A stretch of DNA of 64,000 nucleotides from Apoderus coryli (taxonomy: Eukaryota; Arthropoda; Insecta; Coleoptera; Attelabidae). Under the pieces are notes generated by a model. The model had not been told where the DNA came from, searched no databases, and was given only the letters and a program-made list of their open reading frames with translations. Positions within the stretch are counted from its first letter, which is position 1. Each line of letters begins with the position of its first letter. This document shows, piece by piece, positions 35,067-44,530 of the stretch. Made by a program: the position numbers and the translations under genes. The stretch lies in the NCBI GenBank assembly GCA_911728435.2, contig OU452212.1, positions 6,764,563 to 6,828,562 of the forward strand, given 5' to 3'.

Positions 35067-35302
35067 TATAATGTTTATAGTAAATAAATTTTGAAATACA
35101 TCATTATCACAAATATTATTTCAAATTATAAAAATTGTCATGTTTATTTACACAAAAACGGTTTTTTGCATCTCCTTGAAAAATACGTCTTTGCGAATCA
35201 ATTAGTTTTCGTATTATTTTAGGTATTACATTTTAATTTTGATTTTTCAGATTAATATTTAAAAAAAAATGACATAGATTCACTAATGACTATAATAGAA
35301 AT

Positions 35303-35530
35303 AATCTATACTATACTATAATGAATTTATAGAGTCTTCACTAAAAATGTTCCCTTTTCATATAGTTACATATGGAGACATCAACAGTCGATCAGGACAG
35401 TAACCTTATAACAAAAATAAAAGATAAAACTACTTTATTCTAGATTATTGTAGCAAATGTTCATACTAATCATTTCAGGGGATATTTGCTGACGTTTACA
35501 CCTAATTCTATTGTTTAAATTTTCAATAGG
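35303..35530. repeat. Interspersed repeat R2, copy 2
   Basis: Matches 16715-16935 in the same orientation over about 215 bp. It ends just before a CAGGGTGTCGC element start at 35557. Confidence 0.75.
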
Positions 35531-35556
35531 TACTAATATAGGCTTAATTACATATA

Positions 35557-35695
35557 CAGGGTGTCGCAAAAAGACGCGGAAACTTTTTAAGGGGGTGATT
35601 TCTGAGGTCATTTTAAAAAAAAAAGTTCCTATAAACATATATCCGGAAATGCATGGTTTCCAAAATACAGGGCGTTAAAGTTTTTTTTGTAAATA
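35557..35695. mobile_element. CAGGGTGTCGC-type element, interrupted by a LINE
   Basis: Begins CAGGGTGTCGCAAAAAGACG after TATA. The element is cut at about 35695 by the tail of a minus-strand LINE. Its continuation may be the segment right of 36482 (CTCCTTACCGATTTCTTTGA), but no right terminal repeat was identified. Confidence 0.45.
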
Positions 35696-35699
35696 ATGT

Positions 35700-36482
35700 T
35701 TTTGTTTTTAATTTATTTATTTATTTATCTACACCTCAAGCCAACCTTATGATTGGATAGGGTCGTCATTACACACAATACATTATTATAATTACAATTT
35801 AACAAATACAGGATAAACAAAACCCGAAATACATACAAAGAACACATAACAACATTTAAATGAAAGTACTGTCAGCTTAAGAATCAAAAAACTCTGACAA
35901 ACTATAATAACACTTGTCACTCAAAAAATCTCTAAGTTTTCTTTTAAAAATATTTTCAGTTTTCGAGCTTTTTATTTCATCAGGTATTTTATTAAAAACG
36001 TAAGAACCTGCACATATAGGCGACTTCCTGAACATTGTAAGGTTATATTTATCGATGTAAATGTTATCTCTATTTCTAGTTGAGTAGTTGTGAGTAGGTC
36101 TTTTTAACTCAGTTTTCATTCGATACATATTATGAATACATATATTATATATATACACAGATGATAGAGTTAATATTTTATGTTTTCTAAACGTTTCTCT
36201 ACACGATTCCAAACGCCCCAAACCAAAAACGACCCGCAGAATTCTCTTCTACAGAACAAACACACGCTCTATATCCACACTCTGACCCCACGCGATCACA
36301 CCATACAACAATCTAGAGTATGCAAGTGCATAATAAACAGATAAAAGAGCCCCTGTATTTAAAGAATTCCTAAGGACCGACACAGCAAAGCACACTCGGC
36401 TAAGCTCCGAGCAGAGTTGACCTATATGCTGAGACCAACTCAGGTTTTCATCCAACATTATACCTAGGAATTTTGAGAATTA
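35700..36482 (-). pseudogene. Jockey-like LINE, 3' part, minus strand
   Basis: On the minus strand the reading starts KFLGIMLDENLSWSQHI near 36475 and continues through ALAYSRLLYGVIAWG. After a frame change it goes on with GRLESCRETFRKHKILTLSS, then HNYSTRNRDNIYI, and stops at 35877-35879 (EFFDS). This is the region after the RT catalytic box in Jockey-like elements. About 150 bp of 3' UTR end in a TAAA-type run (35711-35735 on the plus strand as TTTA units). It was strongly 5' truncated on insertion. Confidence 0.88.
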
Positions 36483-36650
36483 AATCAAATATCTCCTTAC
36501 CGATTTCTTTGAAATTTGGCAGAATTGTTGCTCGAAATAGGGGCCTTATATGGCTCGAACTAGATCAAAATTATTAAGTCCAGTGGCATGAGGGGGGCAA
36601 CTTAATTAATATTATTGACAAAAAAAATGTACGCCACTGACTGTAATTGA
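36483..36650. mobile_element. CAGTGGCG-type element fragment
   Basis: On the minus strand CAGTGGCGTACATTTTTTT begins at about 36642. GCCCCCCTCATGCCACTGG follows about 55 bp later, the same terminal-hairpin layout as at 5892-5952. The rest is diverged. Confidence 0.45.
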
Positions 36651-39600
36651 ATTTCGATATTGTCTTGAGATAAAGCAACTAAACCTACAACTTTTTTACA
36701 TTTTGTATTTTTTTCATATGTTGCTTGGTTTACGAGATAAAAATTCTATAGAATATGTTCGACGACTGGCGAATTTCGAAAATAGTGTTCAGCTGTTGAA
36801 ATATCATAAACATCAAAATAGGCGATAGCTAAAATGCAAAATTTATTTAAAAAGTTCATCCCTTAGGTATATCATTTATTGCAAGTTTTGTTTAGTACAC
36901 TGCTTATAACTTTAGTCTTTGAGAAAACAAAACTACCTCGGTATCTTTTAAGATTTTATTCGGTGGTTGTGTATAATAACCATGATCGAAGCCAAGAGTC
37001 AAAGTTCTTACATAGTATTCCATATTGCACAATGCTAATGGAATTCATATTATTAAAAATGGCCCACAGCAACATGATAAAATTTAAAAGCTCTAATAAA
37101 AAATAGCGGTCAAAAATGTACCTCTACTCTACCAGAATTAATATACCTATGTAAAACTCTTAATTAAACACATAATATACGGAATATTAAGATGAATTAT
37201 TTATCTACACTTGTACCGTTTTAATTTAATTTATTTTTTAATTTATAGAGTTGCTAAAGACTTACCAGGTACATCATACTTATAACTGTTGTACTATGAT
37301 CTTTCATAAATTAAATAAATAAAAACATGCATGTTACAGAAGCTGCTGTAATTTTAATGCAAGATTGCACCATTTACTTGCCATTACTTTGACTTAGTTT
37401 CGGTTTTAATTAAAAATTGTAGGTACAGTTTATTTTCAGTTCTTTGCCTTGTTTAATTGGATCTAGCAATATATCCGAAATATGGCACGAGAATTTAGAC
37501 AATCAAAGAGTAAAAAGTATGGTAAATAACATACGAATATGTGTGTGCACAAAATAATTTGACTGCGACCTTCGTTTGTACATAATAATACATAACTTTG
37601 CCTCTCAAAAAAAGGATAGGTAAGTTTTTGATGTGTGGTTTTTGCTGCTAAAAATTATAAAAATACTTTCGGTAGTGAAGCCATATGAATATAAATATAA
37701 TTATCGAATAGACAGCAACGTACTGACGGCTCCGTCCATGCCACGAAAACTTCGAAACGTAATGTGAGTAGAGCTGTTTCAAGAAGGCCCAAAGGACGTT
37801 ATGATGAGGCACGCCTAGATTATCCCTGCGCTCAAAGAAATTTTTTGAACTAACTCTTTATCGGTGTCCTTGAAAACGAAACAAAGTTTTTCGTATAAAT
37901 GATATTTTTGAGCCTGAATCTAGGCTCCATGAGAAGAACCGAACCTCACCGAAATCATGAAAATGAACGAGTGAAACCGATAATGATTGATTTTATTCGA
38001 CGTATTCAATAAGTTTAAACTAGTAGATAATAAATAATAAGACATTAATTAATGTTCTAGGAAATGATAATTTGTTTAAATTACGCCAATATTCGAGAGT
38101 TGTTCGATCTTTCTGAAGTTGAACGAAGTCCTCATAAGATGCGATCGAGGCGAACAATTTAAGATCAGCAGCAAATATCTGCTGATATGTAATAAATAAT
38201 AAACCACGTTTTTTTTGATGCAATCTGCCAAATTTGAAATGAATTTTTCGTTAAGCAGAAAAATACATAAGTATCTACAAAAATGAAAATAGTACATTGT
38301 GTACTGATACCTGAGAAAGTAAGTGGGCAAATTTTCAAAGTTCTATCCCTTTAACTCAGAATAAAAAATGAGCTACATAGAGCTTAACCAAAAATAAATA
38401 TAACTACATTATAATTCTAACACTGAAATAAAGAAATCTAATATAAATTTTACTAGGTGTTATTTCATGACATCAAGTACAGTTTCACGTAGGCCGTAAA
38501 GGTAAAGGTATTTTCTATAATATTTATACTGGTACATTGTATTTAGTGCTCATATACAGTGCGAGTATAAGTTAAAATTTCAATAATCACTAATCAGTAA
38601 CATCGAATGAAATATGCTCGATACCCCAGACAGCGTTTCGGAGTTTCTAAGACTGGGGCTTCATCGCCAAACAGTGTACACACAGGCTAGGGGTTTTTTA
38701 GGGGTTGTAATTGAAAAATTTTGTATCGTGTTCAACCACGGTATCAGTAAGGATAGACGTCCGAGTGTGTGCGACGCTTTTTTCATGGAAAAACTAGACT
38801 AGATGATTGTTCTAGCGCAGTGAGGTATCCTCAAAAATGATCATATCAGAAGAACAATAAATCATTTATAGTTTTATATCAGCTATACAGAGGACTTAAT
38901 GTTTTTGAGCATCATTGTGTGATTAATGCTTCTTGTTATAAATCAAAATTTTTCAACAAAAATGTATCGTTAGTTTTTTCTCTTACTGTATCAAACGCCT
39001 ATTAATAAAAAAAGGAGCATTGACTTGCCTTGGCAGTGGGTGAAGGACAACTGCTTTATTCAAATTCTATTTAAGTAACCTACCATGCTTCTATATACAC
39101 CAGAGTTCAATTCCTATACGCTACTGCACAATGAACTTTCTGCTGGTGCATTTTCTATATTATTAGAGTATCTATCGCATGATGAGCTTTCGAAAAAAGC
39201 TTTGTAATAGATGCAGTAGTGTAATATATCGATCATTATCTGATACAAGTATATAATAAACGATATAAGTGTTTCAATAGAAAATAATAAAAACAGGGCA
39301 CAGTTCACTTACTATAATAATAATTGTTCTTGAAGTTGGAATTGTGGAACTCACAGTTTCTATTTTTAACCGTAGATAGAATTTACAGGGTTAAGAATAT
39401 CTTGAATATTATACGGCCATACTATGAAAATGTCATCAACAATATCTCTTCAATGTTTTTTGTTTAAAGGGGTAGGAATATGTGGCTTGATCTTCGAAAT
39501 GTTAGCACAAATATATTTACCAGGATATTTGCAGTAATATGTCTGAGATTGTTATATGAGGAAAACGGAATGTCTTTAAAATTTGCATTAGGTGTTTTAA

Positions 39601-39794
39601 ATTGAGTACGAAACTTGAGAACTTATGACCAACTGAGATATTTTACAGACTCAATTGTATTGAGCGAAGTCCGGTTTATGAATCTTTGGAAGGCCATGGA
39701 GACGAATAATTTTAGAGCCCCGTGGAATAATTAAAATTATTGAGAAAAATATCTGTATTTGCCTTACAAGTTATACTTAACGTATTTTTAACAA
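36651..39794. other. Non-coding region, 3.1 kb
   Basis: No gene was supported. Small open frames (36879-37106, 38020-38330, 38614-38802, 39114-39308) have no domains and AT-driven composition. 37690-38000 and 38600-38810 are less AT-rich but unrecognised. Confidence 0.45.
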
Positions 39795-39957
39795 AAATTG
39801 CTTCACGCAAAATGTTATAACTAACGATTCAAAAGTCAGATTGCTGTCAAATTTATACACGTATCGTTTGAAGGTTAGTACTAAATAAAAATCATATGGA
39901 AAAAATTTTAGTAACGCCATCTATGTGTCATCCTATGGCCTTTTTGAATGGACTAAT
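39795..39957 (-). repeat. Isolated 5' end of mariner B, minus strand
   Basis: Read on the minus strand from 39957 this is the mariner B terminal sequence and leader (CATTCAAAAAGGCCATAGGA, then ATGGCGTTACTAAAATTTTTTCC, then ATACGTGTATAAATTTGACA). It stops just before the transposase start codon would occur. No transposase follows. Confidence 0.8.
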
Positions 39958-40389
39958 ATTTTAGTTAATTTAAATTAATTTTAATAAAAAATGTCGCAAC
40001 AAAACATTGACAAGCAATTTTGCGTAACAGAAAAAAAAAACAAATATATATTGCAAGCAACAAACTCTGTGGTTTTAGACTCAAATATTTCAGTACGAAA
40101 TAATTTAAAATATCTTATAGCAAATATAATAGATTGTTTCGCAAGAATTTTGGTATAGTACTTACTTGTTTAATATATAATAATAATATAAAAAACATGG
40201 AATAATAATAATAATGGATTTCCTCATTTTTATTTCGATTAAGCGCGAAACAATTAGCTAATAATTTAGGTACATACAAAATAAATAACTAATTTGTTTT
40301 ATTATGTTATGATTAAAAGTTTAATGAAATTGGTAAAAACAAGCATATTTATTTTTTTATTATTCTTGAACCGCTATTCTAATTTTTTT
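39958..40389. other. AT-rich spacer
   Basis: Nothing recognised. Confidence 0.4.
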
Positions 40390-40499
40390 CAGTTTACTTT
40401 TTTCTTGGGGTGTTTGGTTCTTGTAAAAATTCCTCTTTACACAACTTCACTACATAAAAATATTCATATTTATTTTCGTCACTATCAAACAAAAATCAT

Positions 40500-40546
40500 A
40501 ACAAACTACGTTTCGTTACTAATTAGTAACTTCCTCAGGTTGAATA
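40500..40546 (-). ncRNA. Hammerhead-like motif (copy C, left arm)
   Basis: Minus strand: CTGAGGA (40532-40538), stem II GTTACT/AGTAAC with AATT loop, GAAAC (40510-40514), then GTA as possible cleavage triplet. It has the same stem II as its partner and both boxes intact. Confidence 0.6.
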
Positions 40547-40754
40547 ACATTTTTTTTTCCTTTCCTTCCTAACACAAATTCCAATACGTCAATATCAATA
40601 AAATAACAAACAAGTTTCATTATATTTACAAACACATTATGTGCCTGCATCAGGCAATATTTCCATCTTTTTAAATAAAAATGTATTTTATTATATTTGA
40701 ATGTTTTAAATGTGTTTGTAAATATAATGAAAATTGTTTGTTATTGATTGATAT

Positions 40755-40802
40755 TATTCAACCTGAGGAAGTTACTAATTAGTAACGAAACGTCGTTTGT
40801 TA
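40755..40802 (+). ncRNA. Hammerhead-like motif (copy C, right arm)
   Basis: CTGAGGA (40763-40769) fits the CUGANGA box exactly. Stem II pairs 40771-40776 with 40781-40786 (GTTACT with AGTAAC, loop AATT). GAAA is at 40787-40790, followed by C, then GTC (40792-40794) as a canonical cleavage triplet. AAC (40760-40762) pairs with GTT (40795-40797) in stem I. ACGT takes the place of ACATGT as the short palindromic stem III. Confidence 0.65.
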
Positions 40803-41122
40803 TGATTTTTGTTTGATAGTGACGAAAATAAATATGAATATTTTTATGTAGAGAAGTTGTGTAAAGAAGAATTTTTACAAGAACCGAACACCCCAAGAAA
40901 AAAGTAAACTGAAAAAAAAAAGTCAAAACAAGTAGGTATTCCTTAAAACAAAATATATTTAAAGTAAATTGGAGAATGATTTAAATTACGTATTAGAAAC
41001 GACCTCTCCAATCTGGTGGATGGTGGTTGTTTTTCTGCTGCCAGTAGTTTGTTTATTAAATTGTTTATATTTATATTTTTTGCATAGGGGTATATTTGTA
41101 TTACGTTACATATTATACATAT

Positions 41123-41283
41123 TAGATCAGGCAATAAGTCCGTAGGATGACACATAGATGGCGTTACTAGAATTTTTTCCATATGATTTTTATTTCATTC
41201 TAATCTTCAAACGATACCTACGTGTATAAATTTCACAGCAATCTGACTATTGATAGCATTTTGTGTGCAGCAACTTTTGTTAT
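41123..41283 (+). pseudogene. mariner B, left end of the outer element in a nest
   Basis: AGATCAGGCAATAAGTCC, then ATAGATGGCGTTACTAGAAT, then the leader to TTTTGTTATTGA, which in other copies lies directly before the start codon. At 41284 it is replaced by mariner A in the opposite orientation. The same mariner B copy continues at 42773. Confidence 0.85.
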
Positions 41284-42772
41284 TGACTCATCAAATCGAT
41301 GTTTTGGGTGCTCAAAAATGCAGGTGTTTGAGCCGATGTGTGAGAGCTCGCATTGTCTTAGTGAAGAGTGATCCGTCTTCGGCGGTTGGTTTTCCTGATT
41401 TCTTGGAAGACAACTGGCAAACACATGGTTGTGTACCACGCAGAATTGACTGTTCTACATTGTTCTAGTGGTACGGTTGCGACATGTCCAGTTTTTCCTT
41501 TTTCCGAAAAAACAGGCGACTATTTGCTTGGAAGTGCTTCGTGTGCGAACAACTTTTGTTGGATTTGGCTCATCTTGAAACACCATACAGTCGACTGCTG
41601 TTTACTTTTGGGCTCATACGCGTAAATCCACAATTCATCACTTGTCACGATGTCATAGACGTGTTTCGAAGCACCGCGATCGTATTTTTTGAGCATTTCT
41701 TTCGATCATTCGACACCAGTCTTTTTTTGAGCGATTGACAAATTGTGTGGGATCCAACGCGAACAATTTTTTTTGACAGTCAAATGTTTATGCAATATTG
41801 AATGTATGCTGGTCCCACTAATGCCTTAGGTTGTCTCAATCTCTTGATAGGTCACATGACGATCTTGCTGATCAGTTCGCAGACAGCATCAATGGTTTTC
41901 GGAACAACAACTGTTTTTGGATGACCTTCACGAAATTCGTCTTGGAGTGAACTACGACCACAGTTGAATTCATCATACCATCGATAAACACTGGTCCTTG
42001 ATGGAGCTTCATCGCCAAAAATTTAATTAAGTTCATCCATGCACTGTTGCTGAGTTAATCCACGTCAAAAGTTGTAAAAAATAATCGCACGAAAATGTTC
42101 ACGATTTAATTCCATTTTTGGGCCGAGATGAATCTTTTAAGTTACTGTAAACAACACAAATAGCGCTCGTATGTCTGTTTTGTTGAGGGCGTCATCTGCG
42201 CATGCGCTAACAGAACAAGAAGCCCTCATGAACCGCCCTTTGTGAATTTGGCACCGCCATCTTGGCATAACTTCGAATTCACAGGCTGTCTTTTTATTCT
42301 CTAGTGGAAGCTGTTATCGTGTAGTTATTTATTTTTCCGGTGTGCGGGTGATGTTGTTCCCTACGTCCCTTTTCTGTTCTTTTTAAATGTTTAAGGGTTC
42401 AGGTTTCTATGTCTTCCTAGGTCTCTTTCGTCTTGTTCTTTAATTGTCATTATTTCTTTGATGAACTTATGTATAGTCTCCCAGTTTATTTTGCTTTCCA
42501 ACATTTTGTTAATTATGTTTTCGTTCGTTATATGTTCATTTACCATTGCTTCCATTACATGTCGCTCTCTTGTCCATCTTGGGCATTCGATAGCCATGTG
42601 GCTTGGTGTGTCGACTTCGCCGCAGTATATGCACTCATCCTCATCGCTCGTATGTCAAAACGTTCTGAATACGTATAACCTCAAAAATGTCCAACTTTAC
42701 GATAGAGCTGTCAGTTGCCCGATTGCAACACCAGGGTTGCCAAATCCCGAAATATAAAAGGCAACCCTCGTA
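41284..42772 (-). pseudogene. mariner A transposase relic inserted in mariner B, carrying an R1-like insertion
   Basis: Minus-strand reading starts with the terminal repeat TACGAGGGTTGCCTTTTATA at 42772. The leader follows and is interrupted at 42176-42644. The ATG is at 42116-42114 (MELNREHFRA). The protein shows QQCMDELN, GDEAPSRTSVYRWYDEFN, HVTYQEIETT, WIPHNLSIAQKK, the D1 region SDELWIYAYE (D present, E and S changed), and FFGK. Near 41320 the second catalytic motif has become HxDNAS-like, with an N/K change. The match ends at 41284 before the third D motif; the 3' end and right terminal repeat are missing. Stops and frameshifts make it inactive. Confidence 0.88.
42176..42644 (-). mobile_element. 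5'-truncated R1-like non-LTR element with 12-bp target duplication
   Basis: On the minus strand, DECIYCGEVDTPSHMAIEC (a C-x2-C-H-C finger), then PRWTRERHVMEAM, runs to a stop at 42391-42393. This is the C-terminal end of an R1/LOA-type polyprotein. The insert is bounded by CGCTCGTATGTC at 42164-42175 and again at 42645-42656, a perfect 12-bp target duplication. Removing one copy and the insert restores continuous mariner A leader. About 215 bp of 3' UTR follow the stop, with no poly(A). Confidence 0.9.
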
Positions 42773-43387
42773 TTACAGAAAACATCAAAACAAATCACAA
42801 ATTGGTTATGAAAGATCGTAAATTGAAGGTGCGTAAGCTAGCTGACATTGTAAAGATATCAGATGGTAGTGTTTTTACCATTTTGCACGAACATTTGGGT
42901 ATGCGAAAGCTCTGTGCTTCAGAGGAGTGTTTGTCGCAATAAAATAGAATTCTATCTTCGATATATCACAATAGATGAAACATGGATTCACTATTACACA
43001 CCAGAATCCAAAAGACAGTCAGCTGAGTGGACAGCAATCCACGAACCCAATCCAAAGCGAGCAAAGACGCAACAGTCGGCCTGTAAGATAATGGCGGCTG
43101 TATTTTGGGATGCGAATGGAATAATATTCATCGACTACCTCCAAAAAGGGACCACCATCACCAGCGACTATTACTGTGCACTTTTGGATCGATTGAAGGC
43201 TGAAATCGCAAAGAAACGGCCACATTTGCAAAATAAAGTCATAAATCAATGAAAACTATGGCAAAACTGAATGAATTGAGCTTCGAACCACCGTATTCTC
43301 CAGATTTAGCCCCCAGCGACTTTTTCCTGTTATCAGATCTCAAGAGAATGCTTGCTGGAAAGAAATTTAAGTTCAATGATGAAGTAG
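42773..43387 (+). pseudogene. mariner B, right part of the outer element in the nest
   Basis: Continues mariner B from NHKLVMKDRKLKVRKLADIV through the helix-turn-helix and YITIDETWIHYYT (D1 with E intact). It then reads FWDANGIIFIDYLQKGTT, SDYYCALLDRLK, EIAKKRPHLQNK and KTMAKLNELSFE, to PPYSPDLAPSDFF (third D) and KRMLAGKKF. It ends at 43387 without the C-terminus. Frameshifts at about 42935 and 43245; the HQDNAP motif has been lost. The N-terminal 80 or so codons expected between 41283 and 42773 are missing. Confidence 0.88.
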
Positions 43388-43691
43388 GCACAATATTATA
43401 CCATATTTCAAAAAGGGCTTTACTATTTCTTTATTTTGTGGATTAAAATTAATATTTAAGAGTATTTATAATCTCAGGAAAAGCATATCCCTGAAAATAC
43501 AAATATAAACGATTTCGCTTAGTTTTAGTAGTTATCGAAAATCCTTTTTTTTATTTATTTTTTTTTTGTTAACGATTTTATTGTAAGTAAAAATTTTAGA
43601 TGCATTTAAATTGTTACTATCAAAAAACGGGTTCAGTGCCAAGATATTTAAGAACCAGAAATATATTATTCTTGTTTAACAAAAATATATA
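43388..43691. other. AT-rich spacer
   Basis: Nothing recognised. Confidence 0.4.
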
Positions 43692-43773
43692 ATTGTAATA
43701 GGAAATAAAACGTCAAACTCCACGAAATCAATTTAATACACTACACTTAATGTGTTAGGTATATTAAACTACC

Positions 43774-43806
43774 AAACATGTTTCGAAGCTTCATCATCAG
43801 TGGCAA
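43774..43806 (-). ncRNA. Hammerhead-like motif, shortened (copy B, left arm)
   Basis: Minus strand: CTGATGA (43794-43800) and GAAAC (43780-43784) are both intact. About nine bases of the stem II hairpin are deleted, leaving GAAGCTTC. Confidence 0.5.
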
Positions 43807-44157
43807 AATTTGTAGAGAAATTGTATTTTTGAAAGTATTACATCATTAGGAGCATTTTAAGAGTAATGTGTCGAAGTCACCTCGAGGAAAAATATTATTA
43901 AATTGTTAATGATAATGAAATCAAATTATAATATTACACATTTTGTTTAAACAAGAGTATTAGTTGCTGCGTAAAACAAACCACATAAAATTTTAAAATT
44001 ACTAGTCGAGATGATTAACAAAAAGAAAAACAACAAAATGTAATATTATAATTTAATTTCATTATCATTAACAATTTAATAATATTTTTCCTCGAGGTGA
44101 CTTCGACACATTACTCTTAAAATACTCCTAATGATGTAATACTTTCAAAAATACAAA

Positions 44158-44208
44158 TTTTGCCACTGATGATGAAGCTAGTGAGCTTCGAAACATGTTT
44201 GGTAGTTT
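44158..44208 (+). ncRNA. Hammerhead-ribozyme-like motif (copy B, right arm)
   Basis: CTGATGA (44166-44172), stem II 44174-44179 with 44184-44189 (6 bp, perfect, loop AGTG), GAAA (44190-44193), palindrome ACATGT (44193-44198), GTT triplet (44197-44199). Stem I pairs 44161-44165 (TGCCA) with 44200-44204 (TGGTA). Compared with copy A, both stems have changed sequence and kept pairing. Confidence 0.68.
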
Positions 44209-44349
44209 AATCGACCTACCACATTAAGGGTAGTGTATTAAATTGATTTCGTGGAGTTTGACGTTTTATTTCTTATTACAATACATTCTCTCCACTTAAG
44301 AATGGACTACTTCTTTAAAAAAATATATAATTTATTATTTGTGGTTCAT

Positions 44350-44530
44350 ACAGGGTGTCCCACAGGGAACAAAATCTGTGCGTATATAGAAAACTATAGG
44401 TACATAGGAAAATTTTGAAAATTTGGCAGTGTAACTATGTGGACGGGGGCAGATGAGGTAAAATAGTTATGAGGTATTGACACTTCCGAGTATACTAAAG
44501 TCCAGTACAAAAACCTGACTCACTCTGTAT
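44350..44530. mobile_element. CAGGGTGTCCCAC-type element fragment
   Basis: TACAGGGTGTCCCACAGGGA begins at about 44350 and has the look of the insect CAGGGTG MITE ends. A possible inverted end lies near CTGACTCACTCTGTATATA (44515-44535). No coding sequence; boundaries uncertain. Confidence 0.4.

Larger units (their letters stand above)
40390..40911. repeat. Inverted repeat C with two hammerhead-like motifs
   Basis: Left arm 40390-40637 and right arm 40709-40911 are reverse complements; the left arm has about 40 extra bases near 40549. The inner ends contain CATTATATTTACAAACACAT and its complement. Both arms carry the hammerhead-like core in good condition, on opposite strands and reading outward. 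The open frames 40294-40572 (plus) and 40741-40926 (minus) are the same sequence read in mirror orientation and are not genes. Confidence 0.88.
43692..44282. repeat. Inverted repeat B with hammerhead-like motifs
   Basis: Left arm 43692-43952 and right arm 44032-44282 are reverse complements (about 250-260 bp), with a spacer of about 80 bp. The outer end GGAAATAAAACGTCAAACTC resembles the block at 8706 and 8491, and AAACATGTTTGGT flanks the motif as in copy A. A and B are therefore the same family. No coding sequence. Confidence 0.9.

Noticed and set aside
40294..40926. Plus- and minus-strand frames with the same peptide, suggesting duplicated small genes
   Set aside because: They are the arms of inverted repeat C and overlap the hammerhead-like motifs.
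41233..41738. Plus- and minus-strand frames in the second mariner A copy
   Set aside because: Fragments or antisense readings of the broken transposase, not separate genes.
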